DNA from: Candidatus Vogelbacteria bacterium
GTDB taxonomy: Bacteria; Patescibacteria; Paceibacteria; UBA9973; UBA12445
Direction of reading: 5' to 3'
Assembly (NCBI GenBank): GCA_016201425.1
Contig: JACQCW010000077.1
Location: 1-24,701 of the forward strand
DNA length: 24,701 nt
A program made the translations under genes and the position numbers. How positions within the stretch are numbered: the first letter of the stretch is position 1; each line of letters opens with the position of its first letter. Of this stretch, positions 6,697-15,105 are shown piece after piece. Below the pieces are notes generated by a model. That model was not told the DNA's origin. It saw only the letters and a list, made by a program, of their open reading frames with translations, and made no database searches.

Positions 6697-6729
6697 ACCG
6701 TTTAAACTTAAAGGTTTAGGCGGTTTTTT
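6697..6729 (+). terminator. Rho-independent terminator
   Basis: A stem starting ACCGTTTAAAC (6697-6707) pairs with GTTTAGGCGGT (6714-6724) using G-U pairs, then a T run. Confidence 0.88.
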
Positions 6730-6743
6730 ATTTCAGTATTTTG

Positions 6744-6752
6744 TGCTATTAA
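6744..6752 (+). promoter_or_regulatory. Extended -10 promoter
   Basis: TG-C-TATTAA with no convincing -35, 18 nt upstream of the ATG at 6771. The SD lies in the short leader. Confidence 0.5.
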
Positions 6753-6770
6753 TAATTTGGAGGTGGTCAG

Positions 6771-6986
6771 ATGATTAATGTCGTGGTCTCTGAGCTATGG
6801 ATGGTTACCAGAACGGACGAAGCAGGGAATACTTTTGTGATGAAGGATGATATCTCTCAAGAACTCGCCGAGGCTATGGTTGAACTTTATACAGAAAGGG
6901 GACACAAGCAACATTATGGGTGCCACTGCTACACGGTTGGTTCTAAGAGAGATATCGAAAAGAAGTTGAACATTATTCCGTACTAG
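6771..6986 (+). CDS. Hypothetical 71-aa protein
   Basis: ATG at 6771 preceded by TTGGAGGTGG, with the SD core about 9 nt upstream. The small soluble product begins with a strand (INVVVSELWMVTRTDEAGNT), has an acidic helix (SQELAEAMVELYTERG) and a His/Cys cluster (KQHYGCHCY) that might bind a metal. No family is recognised. It is monocistronic and ends at a weak hairpin shared with the convergent ABC exporter. Same cassette layout as the genes at 3003, 3504 and 6278. Confidence 0.68.
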   Translation: MINVVVSELWMVTRTDEAGNTFVMKDDISQELAEAMVELYTERGHKQHYGCHCYTVGSKRDIEKKLNIIPY

Positions 6987-7004
6987 TTTTTTTGAGTGCG
7001 AACC

Positions 7005-7025
7005 CCAACGGTGTATTGGGGTTTT
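7005..7025. terminator. Weak hairpin terminator between convergent genes
   Basis: CCCAA (7005-7009) pairs with TTGGG (7017-7021) across a 7-nt loop, then TTTT. The T tract overlaps the stop codon of the minus-strand ABC gene. Confidence 0.6.
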
Positions 7026-8817
7026 ATTCTATCTCATCAGTTTTAGAGCGATTATATTTATCCCAGATTTCTTTGAACATATTTTTTGTGAGCATATGTT
7101 CAAGCGTACCATCTGCGATAATTTCACCTTTATCGAACATATAGATGTAATCAAAATATTGGAGTAGATGAAGTCGATGTATCGTTGCAATTATAGTTTT
7201 CTTTTTGAAATTTAAAATTATATTTTCATAAATCTTCATTTCGTTGGTAGAGTCGACACTTGAGGTTGGTTCGTCTAAAAGAAGAAAGTCACTATCTTTG
7301 GCGGCAAGGAGCCCTCGAGCTAGGGCTAGACGTTGTTTTTCACCACCAGAGAGGGAAACACCCTTCTCCATTACGTTTGTATCGAGACCATATGGTAGTC
7401 GTTTTAACACACTTTCAAATTGCGCCATCTTGATGGCTTTTTTAACTTCATAATCACTGACTACTGTATCCATCGTGATGTTGTCGCGCACCGAGCTGTT
7501 GAATACTTCTGGTTCTTGTGGTATGAGGGTTACGTGGTCATATAGATGTCTTAATCCGCGGGGCATCTCTTTGCCATCCACTAGGAGCTGGGCGCTTTCT
7601 GTAAAGTGGAGTCCGCGCAACAGAGACATTGTTGTACTTTTCCCAGATCCACTTTCACCGATGAAGGCGATGCGACCCTGTCTTGGGAGTTTTAAATTGA
7701 CGTTATCGATGTGAGTAATGATCATCTCGCCATTTTCTTCTGAGCTGTATGTGAACTTAAGCCCATTAATTTCCAGAACACTCCATTTGGTCGGGAGAGA
7801 TGCCTTTTTGGCTGTGGGAAGACTGTCGTGGTCTCGGAGTATCGATTCGATAGTAATGATTGAGGAGTGTTCTCTAAGGATTTCTCCGTATCTCCACGCG
7901 AAGTTATAAAAGGTATCGCCAACACCCATTAAATAACGATAAAGAACAAACAAAGTGCCAAGCGCAACCGTACCTGTTGCCGCGACTGATTCTTGCGCGT
8001 TGAGAATAATTACCCCCGCGACCATCAAAGAAATGAGCATACTGATGGTAAACCATTTGACTTCGGTAAAACGGTTGATTTTGCTATTTATCCCGTCGAA
8101 TGCCCAAGAGCGTGCTTCGACCTCGTGCATAACGCGTGACTTTAGCTTGAGGGTGATGATTGTGTAGATGTTGGTTATGTAATCTTGTATCGCTGCAGCC
8201 ATGTGGTTCTTAAATTTATTTCTCTCAAGCATCATCCGCCGAAGTGTGATGTCGAATTCTGTCATTATAATGAGAGCCAAGATTGTGATGCAAAAGGCAA
8301 TTAAGCTCGCGCGGTAGTCGAAGAATAACAAAATTATAGTTGCGCCAAAGAGACGGACGCTATTTTCAACAATCTGAAAGATCGAGCTGGCGAAATCATG
8401 AAGGTCATCCGCGGCCTGATTGATCTTGTCGATTGTGTCTCCCGAATGATGGTTTTTGTGCCACTCAACAGGTAAGTCAATAACTTTACTTATGACATCT
8501 TTACGAAAATTATGTCTCACCAAGAAGGCATTCTTTCTTTCGATCAATCTTGATGGACTGTGAAATGTCCAAAAGAGGAAATCGAGAAAGACAACTAACA
8601 ACATGAGTTCAGTAATCTTAGTGAAGAGGGTAGGGTCTTTGACTGCGGATTGAACGTCATTAAAGATCCATCCAATCACGACAGTGCTAAAGAGGGCGAT
8701 ACAATTGGCGATGGCAGTCATTGCGCAAAATTGAACCATCTTGCCGCGTCTTTTGTCGGCGTAGTACCACACAACTTGAAGCATATGAAGAATTGAATTA
8801 TCACTTCCTTTTTTCAT
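7024..8817 (-). CDS. Half-size ABC exporter (ABCB/MsbA-like, permease plus ATPase)
   Basis: 597 residues from the ATG at 8817; a TTG at 8823 in frame would add two. The N-terminal half (to about 320) carries about six hydrophobic segments, including residues 33-53, 72-86 and 153-190, typical of a type IV exporter. In the C-terminal ATPase, numbering from the TTG: Walker A GESGSGKST (389-397), Q-loop Gln436 in LIPQEPEVF, signature LSGGEKQR (491-498), Walker B FLLLDEP (513-519) and H-loop His549 in ATIHR. It should act as a homodimer or pair with another half-transporter; the substrate is unknown. It is monocistronic. A TGTTATAAT extended -10 lies only 4 nt before the TTG or 10 nt before the ATG, and no SD is present, so the mRNA is nearly leaderless. 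Confidence 0.93.
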   Translation of the reverse strand: MKKGSDNSILHMLQVVWYYADKRRGKMVQFCAMTAIANCIALFSTVVIGWIFNDVQSAVKDPTLFTKITELMLLVVFLDFLFWTFHSPSRLIERKNAFLVRHNFRKDVISKVIDLPVEWHKNHHSGDTIDKINQAADDLHDFASSIFQIVENSVRLFGATIILLFFDYRASLIAFCITILALIIMTEFDITLRRMMLERNKFKNHMAAAIQDYITNIYTIITLKLKSRVMHEVEARSWAFDGINSKINRFTEVKWFTISMLISLMVAGVIILNAQESVAATGTVALGTLFVLYRYLMGVGDTFYNFAWRYGEILREHSSIITIESILRDHDSLPTAKKASLPTKWSVLEINGLKFTYSSEENGEMIITHIDNVNLKLPRQGRIAFIGESGSGKSTTMSLLRGLHFTESAQLLVDGKEMPRGLRHLYDHVTLIPQEPEVFNSSVRDNITMDTVVSDYEVKKAIKMAQFESVLKRLPYGLDTNVMEKGVSLSGGEKQRLALARGLLAAKDSDFLLLDEPTSSVDSTNEMKIYENIILNFKKKTIIATIHRLHLLQYFDYIYMFDKGEIIADGTLEHMLTKNMFKEIWDKYNRSKTDEIE

Positions 8818-8827
8818 ACTCAAATAA

Positions 8828-8836
8828 ATTATAACA
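8828..8836 (-). promoter_or_regulatory. Extended -10 promoter for the minus-strand ABC gene
   Basis: On the minus strand, TG-T-TATAAT with the hexamer at 8833-8828. It is a perfect extended -10, divergent from the promoter at 8882. Confidence 0.75.
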
Positions 8837-8881
8837 CGCTTGACATTAGTTTCTAACGTACTTAGGGTGGATTAACTCTCG

Positions 8882-8910
8882 TTGATTAAATAGAGTACTA
8901 GATGTAAAAT
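8882..8910 (+). promoter_or_regulatory. Sigma-70 promoter for the Wzy/TPR-murJ block
   Basis: TTGATT (8882-8887), 17-nt spacer, TAAAAT (8905-8910). The AT-rich leader is about 42 nt, without an SD. Confidence 0.7.
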
Positions 8911-8958
8911 TGAGAGTATCGATTTTAAGAATTAAAAGTTATTATTTAAAAAATTAAA

Positions 8959-11433
8959 ATGCAAAATATTGAGGTTGACGTGATCGTTGATGAAGATGTT
9001 GAGACTGACACTACTACTGTGCGTCAGAGACTCTTCAAGAAGTTGCCATTTGTCGGCAAGCTATCGTACTGGATTTTTTTTCTCACAATTGTCTTCTTGC
9101 CGCTTTTTGTTCTGCCTTCGTCGTGGGGATTTCAGTTAGAATTCGCGAAGAAGCTCCTGTTTTCGACGGGCATATTAGTCTCATTCGCGCTATGGCTCAT
9201 AACGAGACTTGAAGATGGTCAGGTTGTTTTTCCTGGTGGAATTGTTGCGTGGTCAGGACTGGCAGTTGTTGCCTCTTATTTAATTTCTTCGATGCTGTCA
9301 GTCTCGTATAAGCTATCTTTATTTGGTATAGGCTATGAAAATGATACTTTTATTGCTATCGTACTTTTCTTTATGTCATTATTTTTGGCATCAATATTTT
9401 TTGAGTCCAAAGACAGACTTGGGAGGTATGTAGTTGCCTTGATGTCGATCTTAGCCATTATAGGTCTTTTACAGATTGTCCAGATTTTTTGGCCAGGTAC
9501 GATCTTTGCCGGTAACGCCCTCATTAACTTTGTGGGCAAGTTTAACGATTTGGGAATTATTTTTGGTTTTTCCACGATTTTGTCGTTACTCATTCTTGAG
9601 CTCACTCCTATTCTGAGTGCATGGGTGAATCGAGGTGTGCAGACGCTGCTCCTTATCTCTTTATTTATTGTCGGAGTTGTAAATTATGATCTGATCTGGG
9701 CGATTATCGGAGTATTTTCGCTTATAGTCTCGATTTATTCGCTTGTGTACGGGAAGTTCTTGAATGTTACCGATGACGTAGATGCAGAAGGGAGTGGCTC
9801 AGCTCATCAGAGTTCGTGGGCCAAACATATCATAATGAGACCATCATTTATCGTCTTGCTAATCTCAGTATTACTGTCTTTCTCATCCAACTCTATCGGA
9901 TCTTTCCTTGGCAAATATGGAATCTTTCAACTGGAAGTTCGACCCTCTTGGCAGTCAACAATCGAAGTTGCTCGAAAAACAATGCAAACTAATTTGCTAT
10001 TTGGAAGCGGACCAAATACATTTTCTGGAGAATGGGCTGCCCTTAAGCCCGAAGCGGTGAATAGTACTGTATTTTGGAACGCAGATTTCAATGTTGGATT
10101 TGGTAGAATTCCATCTTCGGCGGTGACTCTTGGGTTGGTTGGGATCTTAAGTTTTGGGCTATTTCTTTTGGCGATTATATTTCTCGGCATTCGAGCAGTC
10201 ATGAGAAGTGATCTTACGTGGTACGACCAACTTGTTCTCTTCTTTTCTTTCATATTAACTCTCTATCTTTGGTCGTTTTCTATTTTCTACGTAACCGACA
10301 CAGTAGTTCTTTCTCTAACATTTATTCTAACAGGTATATTCCTCGCGTCGCTTGCATCATCTGGATTGATTAAGAATTATGAGTTTTCTTTCTTTAACAA
10401 TCCTCGGCTTGGATTTATTTCCATACTGATTTTGGTTATTTTAATTGTCTCTACTGTATCTGGAGCGTACTTATTGGGAAAGAAGTTTGTTGCTATTTAT
10501 AATTTTCAACATGGGTTATACAGCGCTAATAATATTGGTAATGCAGCCCTGGCTGAGAACTATTTTGTTAAGGCTATAAACTTAGATGAACAAGATTTGT
10601 ACTATAGATCACTATCCGATCTGTATACTTTAGAGCTTAAGAGTTTATTGACGAATCAAACAAACTTGCCAAAGGAAACTTTGCTTGCACGTCTTCAGAC
10701 CGTCCTTTCTTCTGCGGCTGGAAGTGCCAGGAGGGCGACCGAACTTGACCCAAATAATTATTTGAATTGGATGACTTTGGCCAGAGTGGGACAGACAGTT
10801 GTTCCTCTGAAAGATGTTGTTGCCGGTTCATATGATTTAGCTTTCAATTCTTATAATAAGGCGCTGGCCCTAACTCCTCAAAATCCAAATATATATTTGA
10901 GTCTTGGCCAGCTTGAACTGGCCAAAGGAGATGTCGCACAGGCCAAGATTTATATCAATCAAGCACTCGATAAGAAAAATAATTTTACTGATGCACTATT
11001 TCTTCTCTCTCAAGTAGAGGCTAACCAGGGTGATGTTAATGGAGCAATTAAACAGGCAGAGCAGGCCGCCCTCTTGTCACCTCAAGACGTTGGCGTCCTA
11101 TTTCAATTGGGCTTTCTAAAATATTTGGATAAGGATTATAGTGGGTCCATAGATGCGTTATTTCGAGCTGTCACGATTCAGCCTAATTATTCGAATGCAA
11201 AATATTTTCTTGGTTTGAGTTATAGTAAGGTTGGTAAAGTGAGCGAGGCAATTAGTGAATTTCAGAAAATTGCTCTATTGAATCCAGACAATCAAGAAGT
11301 TAAATCAATTTTAATTAATCTACAGGCCGGCAGAGGGGCTCTTGAAAATGTTGCGGCTCCAAAGAATGAACCTAAGGAACCGGGAAAACGTAGTAAATTG
11401 CCACTACAAGATTCTAAGACCGTAACCAATTAA
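8959..11433 (+). CDS. O-antigen ligase/polymerase-like membrane protein with C-terminal TPR domain
   Basis: 824 residues. A cytoplasmic acidic N-terminus (about 1-30) is followed by about a dozen hydrophobic helices up to about residue 510. These include paired helices with short loops and a larger extracytoplasmic loop around 330-375 containing GSGPNTFSGEWAALKPEAVN; a G-x-G-x-N-x-F motif is typical of Wzy/WaaL ligases. The remainder (about 515-800) is TPR-like: repeats such as NPNIYLSLGQLELAKGDVAQ and GVLFQLGFLKYLDKDYSGSI. A basic tail ends the protein. The family joins or polymerises surface glycans; TPRs may recruit partners. The placement before murJ (17 nt gap) supports an envelope role. 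Whether it is ligase or polymerase, and its glycan, cannot be told. Confidence 0.82.
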   Translation: MQNIEVDVIVDEDVETDTTTVRQRLFKKLPFVGKLSYWIFFLTIVFLPLFVLPSSWGFQLEFAKKLLFSTGILVSFALWLITRLEDGQVVFPGGIVAWSGLAVVASYLISSMLSVSYKLSLFGIGYENDTFIAIVLFFMSLFLASIFFESKDRLGRYVVALMSILAIIGLLQIVQIFWPGTIFAGNALINFVGKFNDLGIIFGFSTILSLLILELTPILSAWVNRGVQTLLLISLFIVGVVNYDLIWAIIGVFSLIVSIYSLVYGKFLNVTDDVDAEGSGSAHQSSWAKHIIMRPSFIVLLISVLLSFSSNSIGSFLGKYGIFQLEVRPSWQSTIEVARKTMQTNLLFGSGPNTFSGEWAALKPEAVNSTVFWNADFNVGFGRIPSSAVTLGLVGILSFGLFLLAIIFLGIRAVMRSDLTWYDQLVLFFSFILTLYLWSFSIFYVTDTVVLSLTFILTGIFLASLASSGLIKNYEFSFFNNPRLGFISILILVILIVSTVSGAYLLGKKFVAIYNFQHGLYSANNIGNAALAENYFVKAINLDEQDLYYRSLSDLYTLELKSLLTNQTNLPKETLLARLQTVLSSAAGSARRATELDPNNYLNWMTLARVGQTVVPLKDVVAGSYDLAFNSYNKALALTPQNPNIYLSLGQLELAKGDVAQAKIYINQALDKKNNFTDALFLLSQVEANQGDVNGAIKQAEQAALLSPQDVGVLFQLGFLKYLDKDYSGSIDALFRAVTIQPNYSNAKYFLGLSYSKVGKVSEAISEFQKIALLNPDNQEVKSILINLQAGRGALENVAAPKNEPKEPGKRSKLPLQDSKTVTN

Positions 11434-11450
11434 TGTATTTTTGATTCAGA

Positions 11451-13133
11451 ATGGTAAAGAAATTCCTTAATTTTATTAGCAAGGAGTTTAGCGGTCTGCA
11501 CCAGACCGCTTTTCTTCTGAGTCTAGCTTCATTAGTCTCTCAATTGCTGGGTCTTTTTCGTGATCGGCTTTTGGCTCATACATTTGGTGCGAGTGCCACA
11601 CTAGATTTGTACTACGCTGCTTTTAGAATTCCAGATTTAATTTTTGTTTCCGTTGGGTCGTTTTTGGCGGTTACGGTTCTAATTCCAATATTAATTGAAC
11701 GCGGAAAACAAAATGATATATCTGCGGAGAAGAAGTTTATGGATTCACTTTTTACTTTCTTTTTGTTGGTTATGGCGCCCACAATGCTGCTCGCATTCAT
11801 TTTTGCGCCGGTGCTTGATCGTATTTTTGTACCTGGATTTTCTGATGCACAGCAAATACAACTACTTTCTGCGGTAAGGATTTTACTGTTTTCGCCCCTA
11901 TTTTTAGGTCTCTCAAGCCTGTTTGGGTCGGTAACTCAGGCAAGAAGAAAGTTTATGATTTTTGCGATAAGCCCAATTTTGTATAATCTTGGAATTATTG
12001 GAGGCATAGTTTTTATGTATCCTATTTTTGGAATCCAGGGACTAATATATGGAGTTGTCTTTGGAGCGTTTTTGCACATGATTATTCAGGTTCCAACAAT
12101 GTTTTCGAGTGGCCTTTTTCCTAGGATTATTTCTGAGTTTCATTTTCAGGATATTAAAACCATCATGATGAGATCAATGCCAAGAACCTTGGGTCTCGGA
12201 GCGTTACAGTTGTCGGTAACCTTCCTTATTACGGAGGCATCATACATGGCAGCGGGCTCGATTGCTGTTTTTAATTTTGCCTATAACTTGCAGTCGGTAC
12301 CAATCTCACTCGTTGGTATTAGTTATTCCGTTGCTGCATTTCCTTTGCTTTCTCGACTTAACGCAGAAGGTAAAATGGAAGAATTCGCACGCTGTGTGGA
12401 GGCGGGAATTAGACATATTTTATTTTGGATCTTACCATTTGTTTCCCTGCTGATTGTCCTCCGTGCACAGATTGTTCGTATAATTTTGGGGAGCGGTCAT
12501 TTTAGTTGGAATGATACCAGATTGACGGCGGCATGCTTAGCGCTTTTCTCATTTGGGGTAATTTTTCAAAACGTGGTCTTGATGCTTGATCGATCGTATT
12601 ATGCTCGGCATAAGACCAAGGTGCCGGTTATTACAAATCTCCTTGGTTCTGTGACGATTATTTTGTCTGCAGTATTATTACCACGAATTGCTTCTGTTTT
12701 CCCGGTATTTTTTTCGACACTCGTAAGTTTTCTCAAGGTTAAGGATGTAACTGGTACGGAAGTTTTATTTTTACCTTTGGCATTTAGTATCGGGGCGGCT
12801 GCTAATTTTTTATTGGAGTGGAGCTATTTTAAGAAAGACCTGAACACTAAATTAACTGGAGAACTGAAAGAGACATTGACACAGAGCCTCGCTTCCTCAA
12901 TTATTATGGCTGCAATTGCGCATGCTTCACTTTTTGGTTTTGCCCGAGTTTTTAATCTTAATACATTTATCGGAGTCCTCTTTCAGGGTGGACTAAGCGG
13001 GGTTTTAGCGGTAGCGGGAGGTATTATCACTCTGATATCACTTAAAAACCGGGAAACTAGTGAGCTTATTGAAACGTTCAAGAAAAAAATCGGATTTATT
13101 TCGATTACGATACCGGGCCAGGATCAGTTATAA
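11451..13133 (+). CDS. murJ: Lipid II flippase MurJ (MviN family)
   Basis: 560 residues, hydrophobic throughout with about 13-14 membrane segments, the expected size of MurJ. The N-terminus is diagnostic: SLVSQLLGLFRDRLLAHTFG (about 29-48), then DLYYAAFRIPDLIFVSVGSF, the MurJ helix 1-2 pattern with conserved Arg and Pro. It flips undecaprenyl-linked peptidoglycan precursor across the inner membrane. It starts 17 nt behind the Wzy/TPR gene with no SD and no terminator between, so the two are probably cotranscribed; lepA follows after 42 nt. A nonpolar segment near 420-440 (FPVFFSTLVSFLKVKDVTGT) is longer than I would expect in that loop. Family assignment very secure. Confidence 0.93.
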   Translation: MVKKFLNFISKEFSGLHQTAFLLSLASLVSQLLGLFRDRLLAHTFGASATLDLYYAAFRIPDLIFVSVGSFLAVTVLIPILIERGKQNDISAEKKFMDSLFTFFLLVMAPTMLLAFIFAPVLDRIFVPGFSDAQQIQLLSAVRILLFSPLFLGLSSLFGSVTQARRKFMIFAISPILYNLGIIGGIVFMYPIFGIQGLIYGVVFGAFLHMIIQVPTMFSSGLFPRIISEFHFQDIKTIMMRSMPRTLGLGALQLSVTFLITEASYMAAGSIAVFNFAYNLQSVPISLVGISYSVAAFPLLSRLNAEGKMEEFARCVEAGIRHILFWILPFVSLLIVLRAQIVRIILGSGHFSWNDTRLTAACLALFSFGVIFQNVVLMLDRSYYARHKTKVPVITNLLGSVTIILSAVLLPRIASVFPVFFSTLVSFLKVKDVTGTEVLFLPLAFSIGAAANFLLEWSYFKKDLNTKLTGELKETLTQSLASSIIMAAIAHASLFGFARVFNLNTFIGVLFQGGLSGVLAVAGGIITLISLKNRETSELIETFKKKIGFISITIPGQDQL

Positions 13134-13175
13134 GGTCTGGTATTTTAACTTCTTTTCTACTATGATTTAGCAATT

Positions 13176-14969
13176 ATGAACATTCGTAACTTTTCTATTA
13201 TTGCCCATATCGACCATGGGAAGAGTACTCTATCTGATAGAATGCTTGAATTTACGAAAACAATCGAAAGTAGGAAGATGCGTGAGCAGGTCTTGGATAC
13301 GATGGAGCTTGAACGAGAGCGTGGCATTACCATTAAGATGCAGCCAGTTAAAATGGTTTATAAGCTGAACGGTATCGACTACGAATTGAATCTGATAGAT
13401 ACTCCTGGTCACATAGACTTTTCATACGAAGTTTCGAGGGCGCTCAAGGCTGTTGAGGGCGCTATCCTTTTGGTAGATGCAACACAGGGTGTGCAGGCAC
13501 AAACTTTGACCGTACTTTCAATGGCACGTGAACTCGGGCTGGCTATTATACCCGTTTTAAATAAAGTTGATTTACAAAGCGCGCAGGTTGATGCAGTTAA
13601 GGATGAAATCGTATTGTTGCTTGGTTGCAACAAGAGTTCGATTATAGAGACATCGGGGAAAACTGGGTTTGGGGTAGATAATTTGATAGAGGCCATCGTT
13701 GAACGCATACCACCACCGCATGAAGAGATCGCGCCTGGATCTGGCGCTCGCGCCCTTGTCTTCGATTTTGAGTACTCAGCTCACCGGGGCATTATCATTT
13801 ATGTTAGAGTTTTTGATGGTGCCATAAGATCAAAGGATAACTTAGTATTTCTTGCTTCAGGAGAAAAGTTTGAAGTTGCCGAGGTGGGGGTATTCATGCC
13901 AGAAAAGATTGCCGCGAAAGAGCTTGGTGCTGGATCAATAGGTTACATCGTGACGGGAATAAAGAAGATCGGACAGACAAAGGTCGGTGATACGGTCACC
14001 CTAGTTAACAAGAGATTACCTCCTATGGTTGGATATATGGAGCCGAGGCCGGTTGTTTGGGCTTCACTCTATCCTGAAAGTCAGGATGACTTTACATTAT
14101 TGCGACAGGCACTTGATAGGTTAAAACTCTCTGATTCTTCTCTCACTTTTGATGAGGAAGCTTCTACTTCGTTGGGGCGGGGGTTTAAGTGTGGTTTTCT
14201 TGGAATGCTTCATTTAGAAATAATTACCGAGAGATTGAAGCGCGAGTTTAACTTATCTCTGGTGATAACTTCTCCAACAGTTAGTTATGAGGTTGAATAT
14301 CTAGCTACTGGCAAGAGGGAGATCGTACATGCGGCCTCGCTATTTCCAGACGAAAGTATTAAGAAAAGAGTTTTTGAGCCATGGGTGTCGGCAAAAATTA
14401 TAACTCCTCCGCAATATCTTGGAGAAATCATGCAGATGTTCCACGAGCACGAGGTCGTGGTTGGTTCGACAGAAGTCTTCGGAGATAACAGAAATTCTAT
14501 TGATATTGAAATGCCTCTTCGTGAGTTGATGCGTAACTTTTTTGATAAACTGAAGAGTGTATCATCTGGATTTGCTTCCCTATCATACAAGATGGAAGGT
14601 TTACGTGAGGCGGACGTGGTGAGGCTAGATGTTATCATTGCTGAGGAACTATTTCCATCATTTAGTCGCGTTGTTTCGAGAAGAACTGTACAGGAAGATG
14701 CGGAAAAGATAGTTGAAAAGTTGAAGACTTCTTTGCCCCGACAAATGTTTGACTTTAAGATCCAGGCGGAGGCTATGGGCCGGATATTGGCCTCAAGATC
14801 AGTATCGGGGATGAAAAAAGACGTTGCGGGGTATTTGTATGGTGGTGACATTACACGCAAGATGAAGCTTCGTGAGAAGCAGAAGAAAGGTAAGTTGAAA
14901 ATGAAAAAATTGGGGCATGTTAATATTCCCCAAGATGTTTTTCTTAAAGTAATGAAGTCTTCAGATTAA
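13176..14969 (+). CDS. lepA: Elongation factor 4 (LepA), ribosomal back-translocase GTPase
   Basis: 597 residues, the normal LepA length. The N-terminus NIRNFSIIAHIDHGKSTLSD includes the P-loop (AHIDHGKST, 10-18). Switch I ERERGITIKMQ is at 46-56, DTPGHID at 75-81 and NKVD at 129-132. Downstream come LepA-typical segments: GFKCGFLGMLHLEIITERL, EPWVSAKIITPPQYLGEIM, and the C-terminal MKLREKQKKGKLKMKKLG, the family's unique basic domain. It is a cytoplasmic GTPase acting on stalled or mistranslocated ribosomes. The ATG at 13176 has no SD. A TATGAT box at 13161-13166 would give a leader of only about 3 nt, or it may be cotranscribed with murJ. Its stop overlaps the stop of the convergent 38-aa gene. 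Confidence 0.97.
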   Translation: MNIRNFSIIAHIDHGKSTLSDRMLEFTKTIESRKMREQVLDTMELERERGITIKMQPVKMVYKLNGIDYELNLIDTPGHIDFSYEVSRALKAVEGAILLVDATQGVQAQTLTVLSMARELGLAIIPVLNKVDLQSAQVDAVKDEIVLLLGCNKSSIIETSGKTGFGVDNLIEAIVERIPPPHEEIAPGSGARALVFDFEYSAHRGIIIYVRVFDGAIRSKDNLVFLASGEKFEVAEVGVFMPEKIAAKELGAGSIGYIVTGIKKIGQTKVGDTVTLVNKRLPPMVGYMEPRPVVWASLYPESQDDFTLLRQALDRLKLSDSSLTFDEEASTSLGRGFKCGFLGMLHLEIITERLKREFNLSLVITSPTVSYEVEYLATGKREIVHAASLFPDESIKKRVFEPWVSAKIITPPQYLGEIMQMFHEHEVVVGSTEVFGDNRNSIDIEMPLRELMRNFFDKLKSVSSGFASLSYKMEGLREADVVRLDVIIAEELFPSFSRVVSRRTVQEDAEKIVEKLKTSLPRQMFDFKIQAEAMGRILASRSVSGMKKDVAGYLYGGDITRKMKLREKQKKGKLKMKKLGHVNIPQDVFLKVMKSSD

Positions 14970-15082
14970 AGATTACCAGTGATGGCAGGAATATAAAGGA
15001 GGATCATACTTACTATAATAACGAGACAAAGAATTCCCCAAAGAAAGTTAATTTTTTTTCGGCTTTGTTTTTGAAATAACAT
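14966..15082 (-). CDS. Small one-TM membrane protein, 38 aa (previously unlisted)
   Basis: Found by reading the gap after lepA on the minus strand. ATG at 15082-15080, stop at 14968-14966. The sequence begins MLFQKQSRKKINFLWGILCL and continues VIIVSMILLYIPAITGNL: a basic N-terminus followed by one strong TM helix of about 20 residues. This positive-inside single-pass design is typical of small CPR membrane proteins and the gene fills the gap exactly, overlapping the lepA stop by 2 nt tail to tail. A TATTAT box on the minus strand (15095-15090) sits 7 nt before the ATG, matching the leaderless spacing of other genes here. No SD. Function unknown. It could be chance, but TM composition, promoter and fit make it likely real. 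Confidence 0.66.
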   Translation of the reverse strand: MLFQKQSRKKINFLWGILCLVIIVSMILLYIPAITGNL

Positions 15083-15099
15083 TGTATCTATAATATAAT
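15071..15099. promoter_or_regulatory. Overlapping divergent promoters between the 38-aa gene and the FtsB-like gene
   Basis: Plus strand: TTGAAA (15071-15076), 17-nt spacer, TATAAT (15094-15099), then 6 nt to the GTG at 15106. Minus strand: TATTAT (15095-15090), 7 nt before the ATG at 15082. The two -10 boxes share two bases (15094-15095). Confidence 0.78.
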
Positions 15100-15105
15100 A
15101 CATCC

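Noticed and set aside
14285..14860. Minus-strand ORF of 191 aa inside lepA
   Set aside because: Antisense shadow of a strongly conserved gene; Ser/Thr/Leu-rich composition typical of reverse-frame translation, and no start signals.
14970..15060. Plus-strand AAAGGAGGATC resembling an SD after lepA
   Set aside because: No ATG or GTG follows at a usable distance; it is the antisense of the 38-aa gene's Ile-Leu-Leu codons.
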